From contig NC_039478.1 in assembly GCF_003590095.1 (NCBI RefSeq), forward strand, positions 5,084,001-5,148,000: DNA of 64,000 nt. Reading direction: 5' to 3'. The notes under the pieces are model-generated. The model had not been told where the DNA came from. It made no database searches and saw only the letters and a program-made list of their open reading frames with translations. The DNA comes from Trichoplusia ni. Lineage: Eukaryota > Arthropoda > Insecta > Lepidoptera > Noctuidae. The position numbers and the translations under genes are program-made. Of this stretch, positions 27,101 to 32,809 are shown in pieces (the first letter of the stretch is position 1; each line of letters begins with the position of its first letter).

Positions 27101-28943
27101 ACCCAGCAAACGTTGTTTTGCCGAATATTTTTTTTTTCCTAGTTGGGTGTATTTTTAGTGCCACATTATTAAAAAAATAAAAACAAACAATTAAGTCCAA
27201 AAAATAAAATTTATTTTTTTAGTGTGGGCAACCCTTAACACTTAGGGGTATGAAAAATAGATGTTGTTCTATTCTCAGACCTACCCAATATGTATACAAA
27301 ATTTCATAAGAATCGGTCGGACCGTTTCCGAGGAGTACGGTAACTAACATCGTGACACGGGAATTTTATATATTAGATGAGAAAACGTAAGACAATTCGT
27401 TATTACATTTGAATTTCGCACTTTAAAGTAACAGTTTGCGCAATCATATGTGTATATTTTTAGTTATAACATAATATATCTTTTAAGTTATTGCCCAAAA
27501 TGTTACATCCAACCTTAATTTGACCGCATGAACCATACAATTTTAAAATTACGGTTTAAAGATGTTTACCATTATTTTAGTATTTATTTAATCCAATACA
27601 ATTAATAATGTATTCCTATTGTGGTCCTCCACTAAATATAAATAAGAAAATACTCGGACGATAGATACAGACATCGTTGGATCTCTACCATGAATAAATC
27701 TGACGTGAACATACCAAAACCTATCCCTCATAGATCAAAATCTTAGCCTCTCCTTTTTTCGCCAAAATACCTGATTATAAAATTATTTGCTATAGAACTC
27801 CTCGACCCAAAATCAAAATACTTTTTTATTTCTGTATATCCCAGAAAGGAGTCTTTAAAATATAAAACAAAGTGGTATAAAGTCATAAGGTTTATGTAAT
27901 TTCATAGATATTAAAATAAAGGTGATGTTTCATTAAGCTTCGTTATGATCGGCCTTAGGCAGTACATTGGTTGTTAGCTCGATTCAATCCATTAGCTTGC
28001 CTTGTTAACCAAATTCTAAGTGCCCAGTTAATTATAGCAAAGATTTAGTTATTAAACATCGTAACTGTGAGTTTTCAATTTGATTATAGTTGCAACACTT
28101 TGAAGTTCTCTAGTAACCGCCTCGTGAGTTCTTGATTTTGAACGCCACCGTTTGCGTAAATGAATAATTGTATTAATTAATTTACTAAAAAGTACTAAAA
28201 GAACCAAGTAGTTTAAGCAATTTTTTATCTCTTAATGCTTTATACTTAACTAGCTGTTGCCAGCGACTGCGTCCTCGTGGTTAGAAGATAATATAAGTTA
28301 TGATTTATACCAGCCCTGTTTTTTTTCCACATTTTCCATTGTATCTTCGCTCCTATTAGTCACAGCGTGATGGTATATAGCCTAAAACCTTCCTCAATGA
28401 ATAGTCTATTCAACACAAAAATAATTTTTCAATTTGAACCAGTACTTCCTGAGATTAGCGCGTTCAAACAAACAAACAAACTCTTTAGATTTATAGTAAA
28501 GATTTGTGTTTAAAAAAGAAAACGGCTCCCGTATTAAGGAATCTAACCTTTGAGTCTCTAGTTGAGCTCGTTTAGTCACAGGCGACACCCTGGCTTAAAA
28601 AGCATTCGTGGATCACACAAATGCTAACACGTTCCACACACTGGATTTGGAATGGTAATCTACACCAATTGGCTATCCAAACAGTCAAATTTGATTCTAA
28701 TTAACTTTTAAACATTATTTTAGCTATGAGATTTTTCTCTTAATTATTTTAGGTTGGATTCTGGACAGATCGATTTTACTTCCATTAAGGTCTCTTTCTT
28801 GATGTGCCTTTAGTATTCTACCATTCATATCAATTGGACTCATTTTTCAGTGTTTTCTACTATTGTATAGTAATTTCTGTCTTTGTTACAGATGGATGGC
28901 TGCTTTGGAGTACTCCATAGATAGGTGGATGAAGGCCGGTTGA
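1499..28943 (+). CDS. Large PDZ and tandem-PH domain scaffold-like protein (5' end outside the window)
   Basis: I joined 32 exons by hand: 1499-1588, 1932-2096, 3085-3189, 10910-10975, 12486-12615, 12896-13082, 13240-13352, 13438-13577, 13656-14300, 14434-14628, 14870-15010, 15237-15404, 15484-15567, 15647-15797, 15980-16879, 16956-17162, 17326-17983, 18063-18189, 18259-18476, 18647-18858, 19015-19200, 20607-20730, 20807-20944, 21419-21565, 22682-22804, 23593-23745, 24259-24335, 25213-25389, 25714-25899, 26324-26510, 26877-27012, 28892-28943. All junctions are GT/AG and every phase agrees, giving about 2,128 residues and a TGA at 28941-28943. The long N-terminal part is Ser/Pro/Thr/Lys-rich and looks disordered. 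A PDZ domain and two PH domains follow. PDZ domains usually bind C-terminal peptides and PH domains phosphoinositides or proteins, so a cortical or membrane scaffold is inferred. No GAP, GEF or kinase domain is visible. I do not recognise an established gene name. Exon edges were read by eye, and alternative exons may exist. Confidence 0.88.
5205..5353 (+). mobile_element. RTE-type LINE, 3' coding tail with (TGA)n end
   Basis: From about 5208 the plus strand reads as the last ~44 codons of an RTE reverse-transcriptase ORF. It includes RWFDDIIKASGRAWMRLAQD, then RRNWHEKGEVYAQQWEDKG and a TGA stop at 5340-5342. A short TGA/GAT microsatellite follows, the usual 3' end of such elements. The rest is missing, as expected of a 5'-truncated insertion. 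The frame is uninterrupted, so the copy is not very old. Confidence 0.85.
5815..6045 (-). mobile_element. 5S-rRNA-derived SINE remnant
   Basis: Read on the minus strand, the sequence contains GGTTAAGC, then GGTCGGTCC..GGACGGGTGACC-like blocks. These match the internal promoter and 3' part of 5S rRNA (AAGTTAAGC ... GTACTTGGATGGGTGACC). The body that follows (GAAGGCACGTTAAAT, TACGGGTAGTAAGAAGC, GGGTATCGTGTTGCCC) matches my recollection of a common lepidopteran SINE. The copy is diverged and its 3' end is lost near 5.8 kb. The outer limits are approximate. Confidence 0.6.
7050..7165 (+). repeat. Non-LTR/SINE tail fragment
   Basis: Contains a block of the type 'actaaatttcctcataatcggttcagccgtttaggcg' followed by repeated ACATACATTCATAG. 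This is the characteristic end of many insect RTE-related LINE and SINE copies. No coding capacity. Limits are approximate. Confidence 0.6.
8598..8705. repeat. Probable repeat fragment next to the CR1-like LINE
   Basis: The stretch around 'cctggccgattttcggctaccgcgg ... gtgcccaaaaatacatgtgaaccctcttc' resembles a dispersed lepidopteran repeat and abuts the LINE tail at 8711. Family and orientation are not established. A copy count in the genome would settle it. Confidence 0.35.
8711..10633 (-). mobile_element. 5'-truncated CR1-like non-LTR retrotransposon
   Basis: On the minus strand one open frame runs from about 10633 to the stop at 9475-9477. It begins with HIYDAWENSQ, then DLSKAFDCVRHDTLL (RT block A), GVPQGSILGPFLFLVYINDL (block B) and FADDTSLIF with the catalytic Asp pair. 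The usual non-LTR C-terminal region follows. About 760 nt of 3'UTR follow, ending in TCAAAA repeats (8711-8735 on the plus strand) that form the 3' tail. The 5' two-thirds (ORF1, endonuclease and early RT) is absent, typical of target-primed insertion. It lies in an intron of the PDZ-PH gene, antisense to it. The ORF has no stop, so the insertion is young or the copy recent. Clade assignment (CR1 or related) is from memory. Confidence 0.88.
9475..10631 (-). CDS. Reverse transcriptase fragment of the CR1-like element
   Basis: About 385 codons, open but without its own start. The first ATG, at 10465-10467, lies inside the RT domain, so it is not a true start. RT palm motifs SKAFD, PQGSILGP and FADD are intact. 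The later thumb and C-terminal region carries the family-typical pattern KTKCIKF...FLGV...LKWMAHI. Without the N-terminal endonuclease it cannot act alone. Confidence 0.85.
10910..10975 (+). CDS. PDZ-PH gene, proline-rich exon
   Basis: A 66-nt, in-frame exon between TTTTCAG and CAG|GTAACG, with both ends in phase 2. It encodes CPAHTPIPPPP and more prolines. The run of prolines is the kind of segment bound by SH3, WW or EVH1 domains. Because it is symmetric it could be skipped without a frameshift. Confidence 0.75.
10976..12485 (+). other. Intron of the PDZ-PH gene, nothing recognised
   Basis: The only structure noted is an 8-bp inverted repeat near 12.05-12.07 kb (AAAAGGGA, 3-nt loop, TCCCTTTT). 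No gene or repeat family was identified. Confidence 0.6.
12486..13577 (+). CDS. PDZ-PH gene, exons 5-8
   Basis: Exons are 12486-12615, 12896-13082, 13240-13352 and 13438-13577. They carry HVSFARSHTLTTFDD, then a Pro/Tyr/His-rich stretch (FQPFPPYPPF, PPITPHPSHPIP), then TQATQTEVCLGRKPLPPNYL and AAGVQTNGFTVGTRRLTKSF. The repeated QTE/QTN patches and the HVSFARS and KSFSE segments look like short conserved linear motifs (possible phospho-sites) in disordered sequence. All phases join. Confidence 0.85.
13656..15797 (+). CDS. PDZ-PH gene, exons 9-14 (disordered, Ser-rich)
   Basis: Exons are 13656-14300, 14434-14628, 14870-15010, 15237-15404, 15484-15567 and 15647-15797. The first is the second longest in the gene. 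It contains a Ser-rich region and a likely coiled segment (ELSALQRQAQEYFQQNFQFI, then IETIEKSMALNRKNLEFLQQ). Later exons contain acidic and basic blocks such as RRKTRRVLQKTLSEGEILLD and YKHEPFRNRSVSFEEKTEII. The first five exons all start and end in phase 2, so any can be skipped in frame. The role is unknown. Composition argues for a flexible docking region. Confidence 0.85.
15980..16879 (+). CDS. PDZ-PH gene, exon 15 (900 nt, Ser/Pro-rich)
   Basis: Runs from the acceptor CTATTTTAG to the donor CCCAAG|GTGAGT, 300 codons in phase 0. It is rich in Ser, Pro, Thr and Lys, with a basic patch FINKKRERALSPSRRRDLQK and an acidic/Pro patch LIVPSFSPPLEINDDF. It may contain a small optional intron at 16509-16574, listed separately. 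No folded domain is visible. Confidence 0.85.
16509..16574 (+). other. Possible 66-nt retained intron inside exon 15
   Basis: Begins with a strong donor (A|GTAAGTATC) and ends with TTCATTTATAG|AT. The length is a multiple of three and it contains no stop in the host frame, so both the spliced and unspliced forms stay open (22 residues difference). The segment is richer in bulky residues (IITCLSLPY) than its surroundings, which favours it being an intron. Confidence 0.5.
16956..17983 (+). CDS. PDZ-PH gene, exons 16-17 (charged region)
   Basis: Exons are 16956-17162 (TIRGTISGKSSSSGSYSIGG...) and 17326-17983. The latter has an acidic start (SPAEDDDDGG) and a long Lys/Glu/Ser-rich tract (KSIKEKVSKEKDSEPKRPVE). 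Donor GTAATG at 17163 was chosen because it keeps phase 0 into 17326. These exons are highly charged, with many potential phosphorylation sites and no recognised domain. Confidence 0.82.
18063..19200 (+). CDS. PDZ-PH gene, exons 18-21
   Basis: Exons are 18063-18189, 18259-18476, 18647-18858 and 19015-19200. They carry arginine-rich RKHRRLRDSPRRK, SLPRRKQSIPTVPCISSLEA, a compact HCLHCGKEVHIVTASHEHD with four closely spaced Cys/His (possible metal site, unproven) and a Tyr/Arg-rich ARLYKKLDKRYRSEDKSRHY. The 19200 donor (AAG|GTACTT) opens the intron that contains the nested minus-strand gene. Confidence 0.85.
19281..20483 (-). CDS. Secreted cysteine-rich EGF-domain protein, nested in an intron
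   Basis: A single uninterrupted frame of 400 codons on the minus strand. The N-terminus (MANIKHIITFVMLWIVTMHL then CIAKS) is a clear signal peptide. The middle (about residues 40-270) has many spaced cysteines (ENCGQNFYKC, CFAC-like and CPDPCCP patches) of no fold I recognise. Residues ~320-365 form a calcium-binding EGF-like domain: DINECTNNQHNC, then CLNLPGSYQCICKWDYFYDP. There are six N-glycosylation sequons (for example NES, NDT, NKS, NIS, NVS). No transmembrane segment follows the signal peptide, so secretion or extracellular matrix is likely. The gene lies entirely inside the 19201-20606 intron of the host gene, with its start 123 nt from the next host exon. The function is unknown; it could be a conserved insect orphan. 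Confidence 0.92.
   Translation of the reverse strand: MANIKHIITFVMLWIVTMHLCIAKSKNDELDSVTYSSFLSVKPQDDPYFPDDQWLVNAIQEIAYYLRNHKFNEWDRRHIKNKPKSSSIGFYAAFPEPKLRSVHWQVRENCGQNFYKCISYLYSVIDSAPFTRSDDVSMMLSRNESFSNDTAISDLNKDCKRSLKYAEKTGLPFDTPFDKFFWRTSASYYMCWYTMLGTPALSMIGESCDNFANCLDSKLRHRNYDPRSDDKLSFACAIHSFCPDPCCPVKRVRSIDECPNIKKNPCLIENNKSANISNRQCLFNRQENQNLEDIIANNWNVSCHCKEKGFEWKSKFGMCTDINECTNNQHNCDGKTQTCLNLPGSYQCICKWDYFYDPEIKKCVNRNIVLKPSRNESFSYFKIFDDFKGFLELIGLWHTP
20607..21565 (+). CDS. PDZ-PH gene, exons 22-24
   Basis: Exons are 20607-20730, 20807-20944 and 21419-21565. Phase 1 at both internal joints selects the frame containing IYAAPWWCGNWILLSENNDH in the middle exon. A second open frame in the same exon (SMLHHGGVVTGYCSQ) is incompatible with the phases. 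The third exon (DSSDSGQEDPTESETEFNKR) ends in a basic helix-like RYVALTHRLVHRRACIELNR, possibly a short coiled coil. The last two are symmetric 1-1 exons. Confidence 0.8.
22311..22345 (+). promoter_or_regulatory. Predicted internal core promoter (Inr + DPE)
   Basis: TCAGTT at 22311-22316 matches the arthropod initiator TCAKTY, with A+1 at 22313. AGATG at 22340-22344 matches the downstream promoter element RGWYV and starts exactly at +28, the spacing required in Drosophila. No TATA box lies 25-35 nt upstream, which is usual for Inr/DPE promoters. A second TCAGT lies 8 nt upstream. A spliceable first exon follows, which supports the call. Confidence 0.6.
22313..22537 (+). CDS. Alternative first exon of the short PDZ-PH-PH isoform (coding 22525-22537)
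   Basis: The untranslated part starts at the predicted initiator. The ATG at 22525 has a strong context (A at -3, G at +4). It reads MGHS plus one base before the donor T|GTGAGT. Phase 1 then joins to the exon at 22682 to give MGHSFKDTLNGKG.... Joining directly to 23593 would make TAA, so the 22682 exon is obligatory for this form. The total product is 368 codons including the stop. The leader contains several short upstream ORFs (ATGs at 22371, 22395, 22423, 22437), suggesting translational control. Confidence 0.6.
22682..22804 (+). CDS. PDZ-PH gene, exon 25 (hydrophobic helix; shared or short-form specific)
   Basis: Acceptor TTTATGTTTTAG and donor CCATGTG|GTAAAA, 123 nt, phase 1 at both ends. 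It encodes KDTLNGKGSIRQKLEEILKL, then MLMLWCRQSQVSRLVAPEPC, an amphipathic or hydrophobic helix. Because it is symmetric, the long form can include or skip it in frame. Only the short form needs it. Confidence 0.72.
23593..24335 (+). CDS. PDZ domain exons
   Basis: Exons 23593-23745 and 24259-24335 encode one PDZ domain of about 76 residues. SDKTVVVRRGNEEFGFRIHG carries the peptide-binding loop (FGFRI in place of GLGF). The next part includes VVSAIEPDTPAETSGLEVGD with the Gly-Asp turn. The second exon gives INVLDKTHSEVVKIAHSG, in which the His of the alpha-2 helix (HSEVV) suggests class I ligands (S/T-x-hydrophobic). In the short isoform it spans about residues 46-122. Confidence 0.92.
24336..25212 (+). 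other. Intron between the PDZ and PH1 exons
   Basis: AT-rich, with a polypyrimidine tract before the acceptor CTTCCAG. Nothing else recognised. Confidence 0.7.
25213..25899 (+). CDS. First PH domain exons
   Basis: Exons 25213-25389 and 25714-25899, both phase 0. The PH domain starts at SGYLWRAAPIKP and continues with RWTRRWFVLKRDNCLYYYKT (beta-1 to beta-3). It ends with the C-terminal helix EAAARWRAVLAHAID containing the invariant Trp. The second exon is noticeably GC-rich compared with its surroundings. The WTRRWFVLKR basic cluster is compatible with phosphoinositide binding, but this is inferred only. Confidence 0.92.
25900..26323 (+). other. Intron between the PH1 and PH2 exons
   Basis: 424 nt, no recognised feature. 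Confidence 0.75.
26324..28943 (+). CDS. Second PH domain and C-terminus exons
   Basis: Exons are 26324-26510, 26877-27012 and 28892-28943. PH2 runs from CFGYLMKLGSKWKSWAKRYC through VLKDACLYFYND, HGYRIQTCAPGGKKYAFEVM and RHFYFHTESEMDRKR to RWMAALEYSIDRWMKAG and the TGA stop. The closing helix with its Trp is split by the last intron (1.9 kb). The protein ends only a few residues after PH2, so there is no C-terminal extension. Confidence 0.92.
27095..27380 (+). mobile_element. RTE-related LINE/SINE fragment
   Basis: Opens with 'ctagctgacccagcaaacg', continues with 'aaaatttcataagaatcgg' and 'accgtttccgaggag', and ends in 'ttttatatattagat'. This is a familiar insect non-LTR 3' region. It lies inside the last intron. 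Non-coding and diverged. Limits approximate. Confidence 0.65.
28248..28512 (+). mobile_element. Second RTE-related fragment in the last intron
   Basis: Starts with 'aactagctgttgccagcgac' and contains 'gtatatagcctaaaaccttc'. It ends with 'agtacttcctgagattagcg' followed by a CAAACAAACAAA run. The order of blocks matches the 3' region of a widespread RTE family. The two copies in this intron belong to different subfamilies and share orientation with the gene. Confidence 0.7.
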
Positions 28944-31900
28944 CGACGAGCCCTACCCTCCGAAGATTCATACGACTTTCTATAGCTTTAGTTGTATCAA
29001 ATATATTTATTGTTATTCCATATTTTGAGTTATTATATTTATTTCTTTTTTAATATTCCATCCTTTTCTCAAAAAGCTTTTTGTATTATTCCTTGTTAAA
29101 TGTTGATTAGCGAATCAATTTTGTACCTTACTTCCATAAATATAGAGTTCGTTTATGTCTCTTCTAAATTTATCTGAAAAAGCGTATTAAAATCGTTCAG
29201 ATACTTATTATATCTTACCAAAATTACTTAACCTCCCAAAGCTCTCATTTACTTACACAAAAACACACACATACTTAAAAAATTACTTAATAAGATCAAG
29301 AATACCGTTTCAAAATTTTGAGGTTAATTTTTGAACTGAATTAAAAATTCTGTTTATTGGCTTTATTTGTAACATGTTGGTTTTTTAAAGTGCCAGATAA
29401 TGAACGGTCTACAGGAAAAGAACCTGTCTTAAAATGCATTGACACCGTTAATATGTCAAAGTGAATGGTGCAACTGAGCACTTTGAAAATCGAGCAATTA
29501 TTTTTTAATTAATCGAGTGTTCGAAATCACTTTTAAATATTCAGTAAGTGAAAATCGTTTGAGTTTAATCGAGAACATTTTTGAATCGATGAACGTTTTG
29601 AGGGATAATGATGACCATTGAAGCATGAAAACTCATGAAAGGATCGTTGATTACCGAACAGTAAAAATTTCTTTAAGTAAATCTTTCCTATGAAAGCAAA
29701 CAATAAATTGTCTATTAAATAATTGAACACTTAGAATAGAAGTGGTTACCATGGGAACTCTACTTCCCGTACCTGTCTAACTCACCAATAGATTTCCAAT
29801 TAAAAATAATAGTACCTACCAATTAATTTTTACAACCTAATACTTTTCTATGAATGGGATTGGAAACAATAGAATACATGATGTTGAAGTCTATCCTGCT
29901 ACAGCGTCATCGAAATTTAGCGCCTTCCATAATTTAATTGTAAGATTTCACATGGCAATTTTCGAATTTTGCTCGGACACGCCAAGCGTGTAGACAGCAC
30001 TATGAGAAATGAATTGAACACGCTATCTGGGTTCACTGGCATACATAAAGTGCTCGGTATTATTCGATTTACATCAAGTCATCGATATGTATAAAGGTAC
30101 ATCTCTAACGGCAACGTGTCCCGTCCTTATTCGTATGTACCTATTATCCCATCACTAAAACAAAAATTATTCAAGAATAGAAATATAATTATTCAAATGT
30201 AGAGTATTATTTAAATTATAAATATCATATATTAGGTTACATGTATTGATAAAAAAAATGTTTAAAGAAAGTAGATAACACGGAAACGACGCATCGAAGA
30301 TGATACATGTTTATTAAATGCATAGCTTTAATCTATGTAATTCTAAAATAGATATATAAAAATAAATATATCAATGATGTTAATGACTAAAAACATTATA
30401 TAAAATGTCTTTTTATACACCTGCGCGCTTACTATGACTCCAAAGAAGGCTGATGTCATTGTGGAAGTGAAATAGCGCAATACACTGTTCTTAGTGTTAT
30501 CTCGCTCTCACAACGGCAAAAGTCTTGCATTGAAGGCTTATAGTACAGGCACTGATTACGACTGATGAATATGAGACTAAACGAAAAAATAAATAATTCA
30601 TTACAGTTTTCCTAACACAGTGTACATTTCTGAAGACAAATGATGCGAGAGTCAAATAAATTGATAATATCAGCTATCGGAATCTCAAAACAAACGAAGC
30701 AAGGCAAACGATACCTGGGGGAATACCACCAATACCTTTTTAAGTGACGCTTTTAACTGTTGTTAGAGCGAGAGGTTGCTATACACATCGTAGTGAGCTA
30801 TCTCGCTCTCACAGCAGTACTACTTTAAGACACCGTGGTAGGCCCCCAAGTACCAAACTCTAAAGTAACGACTGACATCGTACTGTTTTAAAATATTGAT
30901 GATGAAATCTAAGAACGTAAAATTAAGATGAAATAATATTCCTAATAAATTATGACATAACATTTATTATATAGGTGTGAAACGTAGATACAATAGGTAA
31001 ACATAGTAGGTATCATTATTGATGTGCCAAATTGTTAGAATATAATAAGCGTAGTTAGTACATGAAGCACAATTTTGTGGTTGAAATAATTTAATTTCAT
31101 CTGTAACCTTCTTAAAGTGATCATTGTCTGTGTTGTGAGAGTCAGAATAATTGAAATATATATTATGTATAAGCTTGTATCGTTTCACGTAAGTAAATAT
31201 TCATTAGTAATTTCTTTACGATTTTTGTAAATATTTTTGATGAAAGGTTACAGATTTTATAAATATCTTTAAATTCATATTGTATTGTATGTAATATTAA
31301 AAATAAATATTGATCGGTATTTATATCCCCTTAGAATGTGGTCCATACTAGGTGACTTAAATTGTGCATTAAAATGATAAATAATAGGAGAAAATTAAAT
31401 CCGATATTGACAATTTGTATATAAATAATCAGTAAAAGCTCAATATATTTAAATGATAAATAAAAAAAAGACTTAATCGTGACAGTCGGTTAAAAGCTTA
31501 TATAGAGTAGACCATGTAAATTAGTGAATGTTTACATAGTTGTGTATAAGAATATATTATACATTTTTCGTTTGATCTATTGCAGATTTATAAAAGCACG
31601 TTGTTTAAATTATAGTTTATTGGTATTACATAGATTTATCAACTTATGAAATGATTATAACAACATAGATATTGTAATGTGTTCAGTAAATAAGTATCAA
31701 AGAAATAAAACATTAAATAATAATTATTAAAATTATATTGGTTGAAGTTATAAATATATATTGTCATGCCAAAGAATTTGTGCCAGATTTTATTGTGAAC
31801 GTTAACAAATACGAAAATATTATTTTCTGTTGTTTCAAGAACTTTAATAGATCATTTACTATTAAAGTTTTGTTTAAGATGGATATTATTATATATTAGT

Positions 31901-32260
31901 GATTATCAGTCAGATTTTTTAAATAATATATGTGACTGTAAGAATAGATTTCGTTGTAATAAATAATAAAAATATTTTTTTTAGTTTTCTTTTCACAACT
32001 TCAATCCTTTTCCATTTTCATCACAGAATCACTTTAAAATGTTAAAAACTACTTCCACTACCAATGTTTTTTTGTCGAAAATTAAAAACATACATAAAAA
32101 AATGAAATAATAAGCATTATCAATTATCGAGGGCAACGAAATTCATGAGCCGCGATACTAAGTCCGAGGGCGGTGTTAATTTACACGACTTATAAGCTAC
32201 TAACACGAAAAATAAACAATTCAACGATATCCTTCCCTTTTTTATCGCTCTCGAAGTAAA
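28944..32260 (+). other. 3'UTR and downstream region of the PDZ-PH gene, very AT-rich
   Basis: No coding frame is supported. AATAAA signals occur at 29702-29707, 31704-31709, 31958-31963 and 31965-31970, so the transcript may end early or carry a 3 kb tail. A hairpin with AGAGCGAGAG-type arms lies at about 30762-30812. The start of the next gene (about 32.28 kb) limits the region. Confidence 0.5.
31704..31970 (+). terminator. Candidate distal polyadenylation signals
   Basis: AATAAA at 31704-31709 and a pair at 31958-31963 and 31965-31970, the latter followed by a T-rich tract. They lie about 300-570 nt before the next promoter. A nearer signal at 29702 is an equally good candidate. Transcript ends cannot be fixed from sequence alone. 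Confidence 0.35.
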
Positions 32261-32264
32261 AACA

Positions 32265-32530
32265 GTATGGAGGCTTCGGCGGGGCGAGGCGCGGGCGCGG
32301 GCGCCGGGCGGGGCGGGGGGGGGGGCGACGCTACAGGAGCGCTACTGCCTCTGACGACGGCCGACGGTAGTACGCGCGCTCTACTCCCTCCAGTCGCGCG
32401 CCATGCGCACGCGCAACATCAACGCACAGTGATGCCACACTGAAAAAAAAAGTGTCGTGAAAAAAAACCTATCCAAGGATTACAGTGAACAAACTCAGTG
32501 CATTATTATCGTGTGAGACCAAGTGAAGAA
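32265..32530 (+). promoter_or_regulatory. GC-rich promoter of the Odd-family zinc-finger gene
   Basis: A sharp GC-rich, CpG-rich island in AT-rich DNA, including a 13-base G run near 32.31-32.33 kb. TGCGCACGCGCA at 32404-32415 exactly matches the NRF1/Ewg consensus YGCGCAYGCGCR. Initiator-like CAGT motifs follow (for example CTCAGTGC near 32.49 kb). No convincing TATA box. The exact start site is not determined. Confidence 0.65.
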
Positions 32531-32809
32531 GTGACAGTTTAGCTACGGCAATAACTTTTTAGTTCACAGTCTCTATTAACTGTTTTATGGCCTGTACAGT
32601 GCGTCTATTGTTGTGTACGCTTCCACTAATCTCCTATTCACCTGTTTCGACGCCACCTACTGCGGTTGGACTGTGAAATGTGACAAAAAATTGCAATGGA
32701 CAACCATTGTACGCTTGCGGACACTAGTTTGTAAACTTTGCGGGTTGACTACCTGACTACTGGAGGGTTGGACCTCGACAGATCGGTCGATTGATCGCCC
32801 AACCGCCTT
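32404..32809 (+). other. 5'UTR exon of the Odd-family gene
   Basis: Ends in the strong donor CCTT|GTGAGT (GT at 32810-32811). Spliced to 40071, the frame is open back to a TGA in this exon but contains no ATG before that at 40088, so the exon is untranslated. The left limit is approximate because the start site is unknown. Confidence 0.55.
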
